This document shows, in pieces, positions 23,597 to 33,657 of a DNA stretch of 64,000 nucleotides. Position 1 is the first letter of the stretch. Each line of letters opens with the position of its first letter. The notes under the pieces are model-generated. The model did not search any database. It was not told where the DNA came from and saw nothing but the letters and a program-made list of their open reading frames with translations. Both the position numbers and the translations under genes were made by a program. The stretch is from Metaphire vulgaris. Taxonomy: Eukaryota > Annelida > Clitellata > Crassiclitellata > Megascolecidae. The stretch covers positions 14,697,967 to 14,761,966 of the forward strand of contig CM030850.1 in NCBI GenBank assembly GCA_018105865.1, given 5' to 3'.

Positions 23597-23700
23597 TTGG
23601 CGTAGCCATGGGAGGCACACGCCCCATTCTGACTGGGACCGGTCGTGAGGTTTGTGCAAAACTTGAATTTTTGTAGGGGGTACTATTATGAGAATATAAG
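23596..23700 (+). mobile_element. hAT-type MITE, family C (left part only)
   Basis: CATTGGCGTAGCCATGGGAGG followed by GGACCGGTCGTGAGGTTTGTG matches the copy at 20957. The right end is missing; (TA)n arrays flank it on both sides. Confidence 0.6.
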
Positions 23701-23709
23701 GAATGAACG

Positions 23710-23739
23710 ATATATATATATATATCTAAATACATAAAA

Positions 23740-23783
<44 letters not shown>

Positions 23784-23875
23784 TCGGACACAATCTCTGA
23801 TGAAGTTGTATTCTCCTCATAGGTCAGATGTCATCACAGTATATACTAAATCCTTGAAAGCCTTTCCCTTCGTAG

Positions 23876-23925
<50 letters not shown>
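23710..23925 (+). repeat. (TA)n arrays
   Basis: TA arrays near 23710-23727, 23741-23780 and 23877-23924, separated by unique sequence. Confidence 0.9.
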
Positions 23926-23927
<2 letters not shown>

Positions 23928-24029
23928 GGCGTTATTTTTAAATCAAATACTTTGAAAAGAGAATAGCCGCCTTATATAGCGCATGAGCACTTTACTGCAA
24001 GAACATGGAATAGACAAAATGGCACCAGC

Positions 24030-24272
24030 CTTTAAGCTTGGTGCTCACGGTCAACAAATTTTTGGAAATTTTTGACCCCCCCCGGCTGGCTTTCATACTA
24101 AAATTCTAAAATAGAATTATATAAATGTAATCTTTTGATTTATTAAATATTTTGCAAGAAATGAAATTGTTGACGTCAATTTATATTGATCCCTCTCCTT
24201 CCTCCCTGTAAGCAAGTGTCAAACATTTTCAACCCCCCCACTATATCGTTGACGAAATTAATGGACAGCCCT
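24030..24272 (+). mobile_element. MITE-like repeat, GGGCTGTCC family
   Basis: The right end TTAATGGACAGCCC and interior GTTGACGTCAATTTATATTG match the 3' half of 7747-8175. The left end (GTGCTCACGGTCAACAA) is mutated. Confidence 0.55.
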
Positions 24273-24387
24273 TTAAGGAACGGAATGTCGTTCAATTTTA
24301 TGTATATATGCACGTTTTAATTTTTCCTATTTGAGGGCAAAGCGCCACCTGTAGGCCTAAACCGGTTGCCGGCTGAATTGGAAATTC

Positions 24388-24450
24388 ATTCATTGGATTG
24401 GATTAATTGGATTGGACTAATTGGATTGGATTAATTGGATTGGATTCATT
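24388..24450 (+). repeat. ATTGGATTGGATTA minisatellite
   Basis: About four imperfect units of ATTGGATTGGATTA. Confidence 0.85.
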
Positions 24451-24713
24451 ATAAATATTATCTTTAGTCTAGTATCGGCAGATAGAAATTGTCTCTTCCA
24501 AGGTCAGACCGGATGTCCTTCGCTGGACGCCACGCACCTTTCGTCTTCCGACGCCCAAGCGTGTGACGTCAGAGGTCTTGGCGTCATTTCGTCGAGTCAC
24601 GTGATCGAAACGGCCAGCGATCCTCCGGTGTTATGCGATGTCGTTGGCGTGTCTCTGTCGATGTAGGGAATGCCGTCTCTTAGCGCCTATCTATTCGAAG
24701 CAGCGGCGTCTAG

Positions 24714-24921
24714 CAGTGGCGCAGCCAGCGTTTCGGAATAGGGGTGGGGGTGGGGTGGCACATCGATATTTTCGAGTAGAAAAGTCTACGGGCAAACAGG
24801 GTCGTCAAATAATTTTTATCACATCCACCGCGTGCGTCGATTCTGTTTCAATCGTCCTACCGACGCCCAGAGAAATATCCCAACCCCCCCACGACCCCCA
24901 TCCCTCTTGGCTATGCAGATG
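24714..24921 (+). mobile_element. possible degraded family C hAT MITE
   Basis: Left end CAGTGGCGCAGCCAG; a candidate right end CTTGGCTATGCAGATG is poorly conserved. No TSD. Confidence 0.35.
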
Positions 24922-25069
24922 ATGTTTATCAATTTACACCATTTGCAATCGTGGAATGAAGGCAGAGTTTAAAGAATCATTTAAAGAATCGTATGCCTTA
25001 TGAGGCTTATGTTGTGAAGCACTCTTGACTTAGGCTTAGGCCTTGTTATAGGGCTATATAAATTGTCAG

Positions 25070-25107
<38 letters not shown>

Positions 25108-25108
25108 T
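24922..25108 (+). repeat. LINE-type 3' end with (AAT)n tail
   Basis: GGGCTATATAAATTGTCAG leads directly into about 13 AAT units (25070-25108), a pattern typical of CR1-like 3' termini. Confidence 0.55.
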
Positions 25109-25319
25109 TTTGCGTGAAGCTCCAAAATTTACGGGCAGGCCTGAAGCAGTAGGCAATGCCGTATCACTGTGCAGTGTATTCTAATTCCCTGATGATTTGG
25201 ATCCAAATTCACCCCCAACCACCCACCCACCCACCCCGTCTGACGTTTCGAACCCCACTGCTTTCTGAAAACTGACATTGATGTCAGGTGTCATGTTGTG
25301 TCAGGTAATTATTAATAAT

Positions 25320-25354
25320 TTGCTGCACTGCGAACTTGCGCTTTATAAATGTTC

Positions 25355-25422
<68 letters not shown>
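25320..25422 (+). repeat. LINE-type 3' end with (AAT)n tail
   Basis: TTGCGCTTTATAAATGTTCG followed by about 22 AAT units (25358-25422); a second, parallel case 250 bp from the first. Confidence 0.55.
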
Positions 25423-25423
<1 letters not shown>

Positions 25424-25525
25424 TGTTCGCAATTTCGCCTATGTCATTCTGATAAGAACACGGAAATTGCGCTCACACGATTAGAATATAATTAAATATA
25501 CAGTAGAAGATAGGCTATAGATATC

Positions 25526-25689
25526 CAGGGATATTTTACACCCCCTAAAACCCCCAACACCCTCAATTTGAAACCGACACCTCCCCCCAACATCCCCAAT
25601 CTTAGCTACGGGATGACCTCTTGTTTGCTTGTCAGACTTTTTGGCAAGGGACCCAGAATTTGAAATTGATAATTCTAGAAATGACCCTG
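25526..25689 (+). mobile_element. hAT-type MITE, family B (CAGGGATATTTT)
   Basis: Left end CAGGGATATTTTACACC, right end AGAAATGACCCTG. Flanks TAGATATC and TAGATAAT share six of eight bases. The interior (CCCCCAACACCCTCAATTTG, GACCTCTTGTTTGCTTGTC) is shared with 41214 and 43834. Confidence 0.8.
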
Positions 25690-25715
25690 TAGATAATCTT
25701 ACAGGCTCCATGCAT

Positions 25716-25717
<2 letters not shown>

Positions 25718-25752
<35 letters not shown>
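25718..25752 (+). repeat. (CA)n microsatellite
   Basis: About 16 CA units. Confidence 0.95.
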
Positions 25753-25782
25753 ATGATCAAACTAAAGAGACTCCAGACCCAG

Positions 25783-25912
25783 AAAAAGAAGAAGAAGAAG
25801 ATGATGATGATGAAGATGATGAAGAAGAAGAAGATGAAGATGAAGAAGAAGATGAAGAAGAAGATGATGACGAAGAAGAAGAAAAAGAAGAAGAAAAAGA
25901 AAGAAGAAGAGG
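25783..25912 (+). repeat. (GAA)n/(GAT)n purine-rich tract
   Basis: Mixed GAA and GAT triplets. The acidic (Glu/Asp) frame running through it starts inside the MITE at 25526 and is not a gene. Confidence 0.85.
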
Positions 25913-25919
25913 GCATTAA

Positions 25920-26820
25920 CCTTGGAAGAAGTGGAGCCTAATGAAACGTAAAACGTCATCGACTTACGTCATTCGAAGGCGACACTAGCGACACACGGCG
26001 GGCAATTGGAGAACAACAACGACGACTGTGGTAACACCACAAAGATAAAACTCAGATAACAATAAAACAGATAACAGGGTCACTGGAAACTATTGGTCAA
26101 ATTGCGCGGCAACAAGAGGAAGGGGCTTGGTGGGGGGTTGAGCGCCCCCTCCCACTGGTCTAGGTCGACCCCCACTGGAGTTTTAAAATCAGGGTGGAGT
26201 GGTGGTCCGACCCCCTGCTATTTCGAAAAATCTGCCGCTGTCTAAGCCCTAATTCACTCTTAGATTCTTGGAAATTCTTGGAAATACCAACGGTGACCTT
26301 CCAAGCGCAGCTGTCGCTTTCGCATCTGCCCAACTGGTACGGTTGGGCGCAGGCCGGGGGTGGGGGTGGGGGTGTAGGGTGGGAGGTCGTCGGTCGTCCG
26401 TTCATCTTTCCAGTGTTTACCGCCGACCATCAAATCGACGATAACCAGTGGCGCTCCGAGCGACCATTCCAGGAAACTCGTCTCTTAACGGCCGACATTT
26501 ACTGATGATGGAATCGCCCTCATTCCTTTCCACTTCTCTCCCTCTCTCCCTCTTTCCCTCTCTCCCTCTCTCCCTCTCTACTTCTCTGTATCCCTATGTC
26601 TGTGTTTGATTATGTATGTCTGTCTCTCTGACTACCTGCCAACCTGTCAGTCTGTCTGTCTGTCTGCAAGTCTGTTTGTCTCCTGTCCTTTTACTTTTTT
26701 ATCGAATGGATGGCCGACAGAACGTTGCCTTCGCGTCGGACGATTAACGCCGGTTGCATCGGTTGCTCAGGACGTTGTTGTTGTTGTTGCGTTGTCGGAG
26801 AAGTGGTTGTAAACGTCGTT
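25920..26820. other. intergenic with CTCTC and CTGT tracts
   Basis: CTCCCTCT tract (26526-26585) and short CTGT repeats (26611-26680). No gene supported. Confidence 0.35.
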
Positions 26821-26868
26821 TTTCCCGCATGCGATCGAAATCGATCGGATAAAAATGTGACGACGGGA
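26821..26868 (+). repeat. short dispersed repeat (CGAAATCGATCGGATAA)
   Basis: GCATGCGATCGAAATCGATC, then GGATAAAAATGTGACGACGG. A near-identical segment is at 27601-27640. Contains the palindrome ATCGAT. Confidence 0.6.
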
Positions 26869-26994
26869 GAAGGAGGGGGAGTGCAATGTGGAGGAGGTAA
26901 GGGAGTCGACATTTCCACACCCCACTCCACCCACTCAAATCACCCCACACCCACCCCCAGCCCCAAAAAGCGACGCACTAGCTTCACATATTTC

Positions 26995-27056
26995 GTTATT
27001 TCCTGCCAACCACCGCCACCACCACCACCTCCTCCTCCTCCTCCTCCTCCTCCTCC
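26995..27056 (+). repeat. (CCA)n-(CTC)n tract
   Basis: CCACCACC passing into CTCCTC; the poly-Pro and poly-Gly frames are artefacts. Confidence 0.85.
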
Positions 27057-27247
27057 GCTCTCTAATTCCCCTCGTAATGGATTTGGACGAATGAAGTCGC
27101 CGCTGTCGCCGACGCAGTTCGAGTCGTGACGAAAGCGCGGGAAAAAGTCAACGTCATGCATGGCACGAATCGAATAAAGGTCACGACCGTCTCCATGACG
27201 ACGACAGGAATAAAACCTATTGAAAAACGGACTCAACGCTCGCTGTT

Positions 27248-27251
27248 CAAG

Positions 27252-27292
<41 letters not shown>

Positions 27293-27337
27293 CTGTTCAA
27301 GAAATTATATATATATATATATTACTGTTCAAGATGT

Positions 27338-27369
<32 letters not shown>

Positions 27370-27370
27370 C
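27248..27370 (+). repeat. three TA arrays each after GTTCAAGA
   Basis: Blocks of the form CTGTTCAAGAAATT plus (TA)n start near 27243, 27293 and 27325: a tandemly duplicated unit with expanding TA cores. Confidence 0.8.
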
Positions 27371-27600
27371 TACCTGCGTCCCTGATATAGTGTTTGACAT
27401 CTATTCCATCGATATCCCTGACCTAATTAAATTCAGATACTTAATTTGGAGGAATGAATAAATAGTAGGTCGATGGGCGCCCACAAAAATTTTTCCAGGA
27501 GGGGCAAAACACATTTTAACACAACAGACACGGTTAATATTTTAGCAAGGTTTTCAAATTTCACTGTGAAATATTGGTATTTGTCGTTTTTCCAATGTGC

Positions 27601-27640
27601 ATGCGCCGAAATCGATCGGATAATTTTGTGACGACGGGAA
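27601..27640 (+). repeat. second copy of the CGAAATCGATCGGATAA repeat
   Basis: GCGCCGAAATCGATCGGATAA then GTGACGACGGGA, matching 26821-26868; it sits just upstream of the RTE fragment. Confidence 0.55.
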
Positions 27641-27654
27641 TGGCCAAACAGGGC

Positions 27655-28018
27655 TTATCTGAGAAGTATGCCAGTAGGTATATGGCATGGAATGTCAAAT
27701 GTCAGGCACTGAAAGACGTTTCCTCAACATGTGCAAAAGAAGGAAGCTGCAATACTTCGGACACGTACAGCGGAACAGCGACACTAGGTCAACATTGGAG
27801 AGGACAATCCAACAAGGAATGATGTCGGGAACTAGACGAAGAGGGCGACCGGGGAGACGATGGGCGGATGACGTGGAAGAGTGGACAGGAATGAAAATGT
27901 CAGCAGCAGTCAAGAAGACAGAGGATCGACATGGTTGGAGGAAAGGAATTCATGCTGTCACCTTACAGCTGTAACTTCAGTTCATGAAGGAACAAGGAGA
28001 AGATGATGATGTCCAGTA
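27655..28018 (+). mobile_element. RTE-like LINE 3' end
   Basis: The frame ending at 27974 reads RRFLNMCKRRKLQYFGHVQR, GTRRRGRPGRRWADDVEEW and DRHGWRKGIHAVTLQL. This parallels the C-terminus of the minus-strand copy at 2280 and matches BovB/RTE LINEs. After the stop it ends in GAAGATGATGATG, the same kind of GAT tail. Severely 5'-truncated. Confidence 0.8.
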
Positions 28019-28050
28019 GGGGTGGGGTGGGGTGGGGTGGGGTGGGGTGT
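28019..28050 (+). repeat. (GGGGT)n tract
   Basis: About five GGGGT units; G-rich on the plus strand, so a G-quadruplex is possible. Confidence 0.85.
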
Positions 28051-28185
28051 GTGGAAAGTTTTTTACATTATGCTCAATAAGTTACCGATAGCATGAAACT
28101 GTCCCATTGCAGATGCTCAACCTGCGTCTGTGGTCGCAAACAAAAGCAATGCCAGTTTAGTTGGTTGTACTTTTTGTGGTGATAT

Positions 28186-28265
28186 GAATCCCCCCAGCAC
28201 GGGGACTCGAACTCACAACATTTAGGCTAGAAGAGAATCACTAACCACCCATAAGGCCAGTACCA
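28186..28265 (-). mobile_element. tRNA-derived SINE head
   Basis: Minus strand: A-box-like TGGGTGGTTAGTGATTC and B-box GAGTTCGAGTCCC with normal spacing, in a degenerate cloverleaf. Confidence 0.55.
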
Positions 28266-28495
28266 TTGTAACGAAAGAAAGAAGTAATTTTACTTTTTTC
28301 ATAACTTCACACTTTTTCCAGGGGTACAATTGCACCCCCTGCCTGCACCCTACTCCTGACGCCCATGCCTAGAGGTCTCTAATAGATGTTTAGGCATATG
28401 GCCAGTGACCGCGAAGACTCAGCGATTCACAGCAGCGCACCTAGCGAATGATTCTATAACAGCGCCTCTAGCGAATAGCGCTAAAACCTTCTTGT

Positions 28496-28499
<4 letters not shown>

Positions 28500-28534
<35 letters not shown>

Positions 28535-28583
28535 CGATTTTAAGTGGTTTAGGAGGCTAAGTAAGCCTGTGTGAAAACCACTG
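28500..28583 (+). repeat. (AAT)n plus GATTTTAAGTGGTTTAG repeat
   Basis: About 11 AAT units, then GCGATTTTAAGTGGTTTAGG, GGCTAAGTAAGCCTGTG and TGAAAACCACTG. The same module follows AAT units at 49459-49579 and, inverted and interrupted, at 43803-44050. AGTGGTTT and AAACCACT can pair as a short stem. Confidence 0.75.
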
Positions 28584-28889
28584 TTGTTCTTTCTTATTTT
28601 TTTCGTTACAAGATCCTGTTTTGCACCCACTAGAAATTTTAAAAAATCTTTCGTCACAGGGCCCTGTTTGCACCCTCAGCAAAATTTTTGCGAACACCCA
28701 TGACTCTGGGCTCGAACCCCCGCGCATTGAGACACTACCATTTGGAGGGGAAGGCATAGGGGTTGGGCCCCCACTTTTCCGTCCAAGTTTACGCCAATTG
28801 TACCACCATTGTTTGTTATGCCATGGAGCCCGGTTATCACGTGCCTTCAATAAGCGCAGGCGAAAGAACACACTGAGTTAGGAATAGAG
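28584..28889. other. intergenic, no gene seen
   Basis: Possible further SINE-like sequence (GGGCTCGAACCCCCGC near 28709). No gene. Confidence 0.35.
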
Positions 28890-29078
28890 CAGTGGCGGCT
28901 CCACCGGGGGGCCAGGGGGGCCCGTGCCCCCCTATTGAGAGCCTGGCCCCCCAGTGGCCCCCCCCAGTTGGGACCCTATACTTAATGCTACATACATTAA
29001 ACAACAAAAGGTTGGCCCCTCATGATTAGAAGTTCCCCCCCAACGGCCCCCACTTGCCAAATCCTAGAGCCGCCACTG
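28890..29078 (+). mobile_element. hAT-type MITE, family A (best preserved)
   Basis: Left end CAGTGGCGGCTCC, right end AGAGCCGCCACTG. A perfect 8-bp TSD, GAATAGAG, lies at 28882-28889 and 29079-29086. 189 bp, no coding capacity. Confidence 0.93.
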
Positions 29079-29173
29079 GAATAGAGAAGTGATTTTCAGA
29101 AATCGTTTTCAAACGGACCAACTTGATAACAAGCGGCCATGGCGAAACTATTGCCGCCATGCAGGCAGAAAGT

Positions 29174-29240
29174 GAAGATGATGACGATGACGACGACGAC
29201 GACGACGACGACGACGATGTCACGATGATGATGACGGCAA
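29174..29240 (+). repeat. (GAC)n/(GAT)n tract
   Basis: GACGAC triplets flanked by GATGAT. Confidence 0.85.
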
Positions 29241-30110
29241 AGCAGATTAGGCCTATAGTTGCATACGGTTTTCGATTTCCCGGATAGTCGAAGGGTCAAC
29301 CCTCTCCCGCTGGTAGAAAATTTTGACTATCACATATCCTCTGCCCTTCCACTGGAGTTCCAAAATTTGGGACGATGCTTCCATTTTCGGGCAATCAGTC
29401 GCTGGCCGAATGATGTCAGCGCATGTATGTACGTTGTACAGTGTATGCATGCGTGTGTTCGTGTATGTGTGTGCGCGCGCTCAAATTTTGAACTTTGTGA
29501 TTGTATTCATGAATTCACACATAGAATTTAATCAAGTGAACAGAGAATACCAGAGATCGAGCCGAAGGAGTCGAACCATCAGACGGAACTTTCAACGCAG
29601 TATCCCAGAGTCAATAGAAGTTCAAAATAATATCGAATGAATTCAATGACATAGGCCTACAATTGTCACTCTTTATTTTTTTAGTAATTCCGTTTAGTTT
29701 TTCTATACAGTTCAAAAGTTACATAGCAGAAGTGGGTGGTTGTTAGATAAGGCCTTAAACCACAATATATCTTATCGTAATTATCATCTCTCATTGATGC
29801 CACAATAACATTTACGTGGCTCTTTTGTTGCGTCATTTTAGAGATTATAAACAAACAGATGACTTCGGAAACATTATTAAAGAACACCCATTACTTGTAA
29901 TGACTAATAACGGAAACTATTGACCAAAATAAGAAACTTATTATAGGCTAAAAAGAGTTTTTTTAAAAACCAAAATAATGGTTCTTTCACATTCTGTGGA
30001 ATTCGCGTTTTACAACCGCATGAAGTCAGGAAATACCGTTCGAAAACATGAAAACTTAAGGTAAACTATGGTTTTGTATTAGCACTCATAGTTACAGCAG
30101 CATCAGCAGT
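29241..30110. other. intergenic, no gene seen
   Basis: Overlapping plus frames (29259-29640) lack any domain. A GTGTGTGCGCGCGC tract is near 29466. Confidence 0.35.
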
Positions 30111-30371
30111 AACAACAACAACAACAACAACAACAATATCAGCTTCAAAGGTAGGCTTTTATTACTTTGTAATAGTAGTAGTGGTGATAGTGGTGGAGGT
30201 GGCAGTATTATATTATTATTATTAGTAGTAGTAAAGGTACTATTATTATTAGTAATAAAAATATCATCGTTATTATTATTGTTATTATTATTATTGTTGC
30301 TAGTAGTAGAGGTAACAGTAGCATTATTATTAGTAGTAGTAGCATAACAATATTATTAGCATTATTATTAT

Positions 30372-30462
<91 letters not shown>

Positions 30463-30770
30463 TAGAGTAGTAGTCATAGGTGGATTTAGAGTTTAAATTT
30501 GGATTAGGCCAGCATGGGGGTCGAGGGGTGCCATCCAGCATACTACAGACCTAGTGTTGATGGAAAAACAATTATTTTGTTTTTGCAGGGAATAAAATCG
30601 GTCTTGGTAACAGATGTAGTAGTAGTAATCCCAGTAGTATTATCAAAAGTAGTATTAGTAGCAGCCAGTCTAGTAGTGGTAAGTTTTAGTTGACAAGTAG
30701 TAGTAGTAGTTTAGTAGTAGTAGTAGCAATAGTAGTAATAATAGTAGTTCCTGTAGCTATAGACTAGTAA
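30111..30770 (+). repeat. ACA, TAG and TTA trinucleotide cluster
   Basis: (ACA)n at 30113-30136, mixed TAG/TTA/TAA at 30174-30370, then about 88 bp of pure TAG (30371-30460). Scattered TAGTAG continues to about 30750. Confidence 0.85.
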
Positions 30771-31349
30771 TAGATTAGCCAAATACCCTGATTGAGTAGC
30801 CCAATACAATACTATATAGGCTACTAGGGAGAAATAAAAAATTTTAATTTCTTGCCCAAAACATCGGTCTTGTAACATTTGTCGCGATCCTAATCACAGC
30901 ATGTAATATCAAAAATGCATTCGGCCATCTGGTAAACTTTTAGTTGACAAGAATCTCCTGAGTTTTGAATAAATGGGAAGACAGAAGCTCTGATTCAATT
31001 TGAGTGAAAATGTGGCAAGTATATTAGGCAAAATTATTCATATTTTTGCCAAATAAGACGAAATGAGAGAAATTTATAATATTAAGATTCTTGCTCTGTT
31101 TTTCCAGTTTGTCTGTTACCTTCAAGCGTTCTGATTGGTCACCAATCGACGTTGCGAAGTCGAATACGTAACCTCTGTCCTGGCCTGTGCACGAGGCTTT
31201 TGCCATTGACAAGCATTGTGTATTGTTTAATCAAAACTGTGTAACAATCGAATTGCGTAACCTCTGTCCTGGGCTGTGCACGAGGCTGTTGCCATTGTCA
31301 ACCATTGTCTATTATTTTCTAATCAACGGAGCGTGGGAAGCGTCTTAAG
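30771..31349. other. intergenic; duplicated AACCTCTGTCCTGG segment
   Basis: GTAACCTCTGTCCTGGCCTG and the following GTGCACGAGGCT occur at about 31168 and again at 31258 (a roughly 90-bp duplication). No gene. Confidence 0.5.
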
Positions 31350-31351
31350 TG

Positions 31352-31640
31352 CAGCTCAAACCCCGTTCCCTTTCCCTCTCCCCATCCTCTCTCTCAAACA
31401 ACCCCTCCCCCCACCCCTTCCCCTCCCCACTTTTTTCCACCCCTCCCCTCTCCCAACACCCTCCTCCCCTCCCAACCTTCATTTCTCTCCCCTCCCAAGC
31501 CCCCAAACCTCTCCCACCCCCCTTCCTCCACCCCTCTTCCCAACCCCCTTCCTCCCAAAACCTCTCACCCCTCTTCGGTTTCCACCCTCTCCCCATCCCT
31601 CTTCCACCCCCCTCCCCATCCATCTCCCAACCAACCATCT
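31352..31640 (+). repeat. C/T-rich low-complexity tract
   Basis: Nearly 290 bp of CCCCTCCCCA-type sequence, almost without G. The proline-rich frames are artefacts; the minus strand is G-rich. Confidence 0.9.
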
Positions 31641-31699
31641 CTTTGGTTGAGCTTGTATTGTGGATACGGAATGATAAATGTCCCCTTTTGAAATCTAGG

Positions 31700-31905
31700 C
31701 AATTTGACGTCCGGTCGTCATGCCCTATAGATTAGCATTATGAGATTTTTGCATAGAAAGGAAATCTACCGCAATCTGACGCAAATTGCAACGTCATGAA
31801 CATAGATTAGCATTACAAGATTTTCCATAGCTACGGAAATCTAGTTCAATTCTGACGCAAATCGGCAACGTCATGCCCTATAGATTCCATTATGAGTTTC
31901 AAATG
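31700..31905 (+). repeat. tandem duplication, about 90-bp unit, 2-3 copies
   Basis: AACGTCATG...ATAGATTAGCATTA...GAAATCTA...TCTGACGCAAAT recurs from about 31718, 31790 and (partial) 31868. Confidence 0.75.
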
Positions 31906-32214
31906 TTCCGTTTAGTACTTTAAACTTTAAAGGTCCCTTTTAGACCGCCATCGTTTCTATCGATTTCCGAAATTTTTATCTCCGGTTTCTTGCAAAGGAA
32001 TTAAGTATTCATCGATTATTAGTTAAATTAAATGCATGTTTGTCAGCGACAAATGGTGAATAGGAGCTCTTTATAGCACCTATATCTCAGCGGTTATAAA
32101 CGTTAGAAAGTCGCGGTTACGTTCCGTTTAACCTAATTTTATAGCTCACATTTAGGCCCGATTTGTGTAAGCAGTTTATGTTTAATTTGTTTGTTGGAAT
32201 ATTCGTTGCGTCCG

Positions 32215-32800
32215 AACGGAGAAAGCCTGCACTGCGAGCGAAGAAGAACGGGTGTTTCTCGAGTGCGACCGAAGCGAGCATTTTTGTATAATATTAAGAT
32301 CCCTGCTCTGTATGTCTGTTACCTTCAAGCGTTCTGATTGGTTGGCTGTGTGAGCGTTCTGATTGGTTGGCTGTGTGACGTTCTCATTCGTTACCTTCTT
32401 CTCGTTCTGATTGGTTAGCTGGTGAGTGATCTGATTGGTCGTTCTGGAATCTTAGGCTTCGCGAAGCGAAATGCGACGCGAAGCGAACGGCGACGCGAAG
32501 CGAACGGCCACGCGAAGCGAACGGCCACGAGGAAGCGTTTGACGAAGCGTACGTTGCAGCGTGCTGAAAGGTTAGAGTTACAACTCGCGAAGCGAACGGC
32601 CACGCGAAGCGAACGGCCACGCGAAGCGAACGGCCATATACTGAAGCGTTTATTTGTACGTTGCAGCGTCAGAGCTTGACTACGTGGCGTATGTACGTCA
32701 TTGAAACGTTGTTCAGCAGCATGAATTCAATGATTGGGTTTTAGTATTATCCTGCACTGCGAGCGAAGCGAGCGCGAGCGAAGCGAGCATCTTTCTAGTA
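32215..32800 (+). repeat. minisatellite cluster (GATTGGTTGG; GCGAAGCGAACGGCCAC)
   Basis: Two arrays lie between segments containing CTGCACTGCGAGCGAAG (32229 and 32754). At 32322-32445, units of about 28 bp carry TTCTGATTGGTTGGCTGTG. At 32457-32635, 18-bp units read CGCGAAGCGAACGGCCA. A shorter relative of the first array is at 31105-31145. Confidence 0.8.
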
Positions 32801-33028
32801 AATAATGAAATTTCTTGAAAAACATCTTTTTTAAAATTTTGCCAGGAACACACCTTTCTTACGCGTCTTCAAAAATCCTATGAGTATGGCAAAATCGCTT
32901 AACCGCTAGGTTCACTTTCCCTATCCAATATAGATTCCCAATTGTTATTGGAGTTTCAGAGCAAAATGGTCGGAATGCGCTCTCCTTGCGTTATTGCGAA
33001 ATAAGATTAATTTTAAAAAGTATTCTGT
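32801..33028. other. intergenic, no gene seen
   Basis: No supported feature. Confidence 0.35.
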
Positions 33029-33289
33029 ACGCCGGGGTTTCCAAAACTTTTTGGAACTGCGGCCCTCTTCAACCGCTTTAATAAAACACTAATCATTTTA
33101 ACATAAGACGTGCATGAAGGATTGCAGGCCGATAAATTTCTTAAAACCTAAGCCTACTTGCAACTTTCAAAACTTGTGACATTGTGGTGTTGGTTAGAAG
33201 ATGACGCTTTTGAATCTAATTTCGCGCTACCCCGCGACTGAGCCGTGCAACACACTGTTGGGTCGCGACCCACAGTTTGGGAAACACTG
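33029..33289 (+). mobile_element. degraded hAT-type element (CAGTGTTTCCCAAAC)
   Basis: The right end, read inward, is CAGTGTTTCCCAAACTGTGG followed by GTCGCGACCC, a widespread hAT terminus. The left end is a mutated inverse partner, CGGGGTTTCCAAAAC. TSD not convincing. Confidence 0.55.
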
Positions 33290-33657
33290 CCATGTAGGCC
33301 TACCCTACGGAGAAATAGACTAATGACCGCTAATGACTTTTTGTTGTTTGTCAAACTTTTCGGGATTTCATTGCATCCACCCCCAACGAACTCCCTAGAA
33401 ATTCATTTCATCCCCCAACCAAGAATTCATTATTGCAACCGCCACTGACGGGAAGTTTGACAGCGAAAACCCAAAATTTCAAACCTCCACCCGGTGATCG
33501 GTTTCCACCAAAGAGGGGTCATATGCCCCCAATTCCCCCCCCCCAGAAATCGAACGGATTGGCTGTGATGTATTCGGTGGATACAATTGATGGAAATGTG
33601 GACTTTTTTGAAAAGCTTAGGCGGCCGACGTCCGGTCAATGACCGAAACTGGACAAG

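Larger units (their letters stand above)
27471..28367 (+). mobile_element. possible inverted-repeat element with nested LINE
   Basis: CGATGGGCGCCCAC near 27471 and, inverted, CTGACGCCCATG near 28354, each next to TTTTTCCAGG-type sequence (27495; inverted sense at 28314). The RTE fragment lies inside. The TSD is unclear, so the pairing may be chance. Confidence 0.35.

Noticed and set aside
25629..25919. acidic Glu/Asp-rich protein
   Set aside because: Starts in a family B MITE and runs through CA and GAA/GAT repeats.
31276..31735. proline-rich frames
   Set aside because: Low-complexity C/T tract; no start context or domain.
33434..33447. CCGCCACTG family A-like right end
   Set aside because: No partner end or family A interior found upstream; kept only as a possible scrap.
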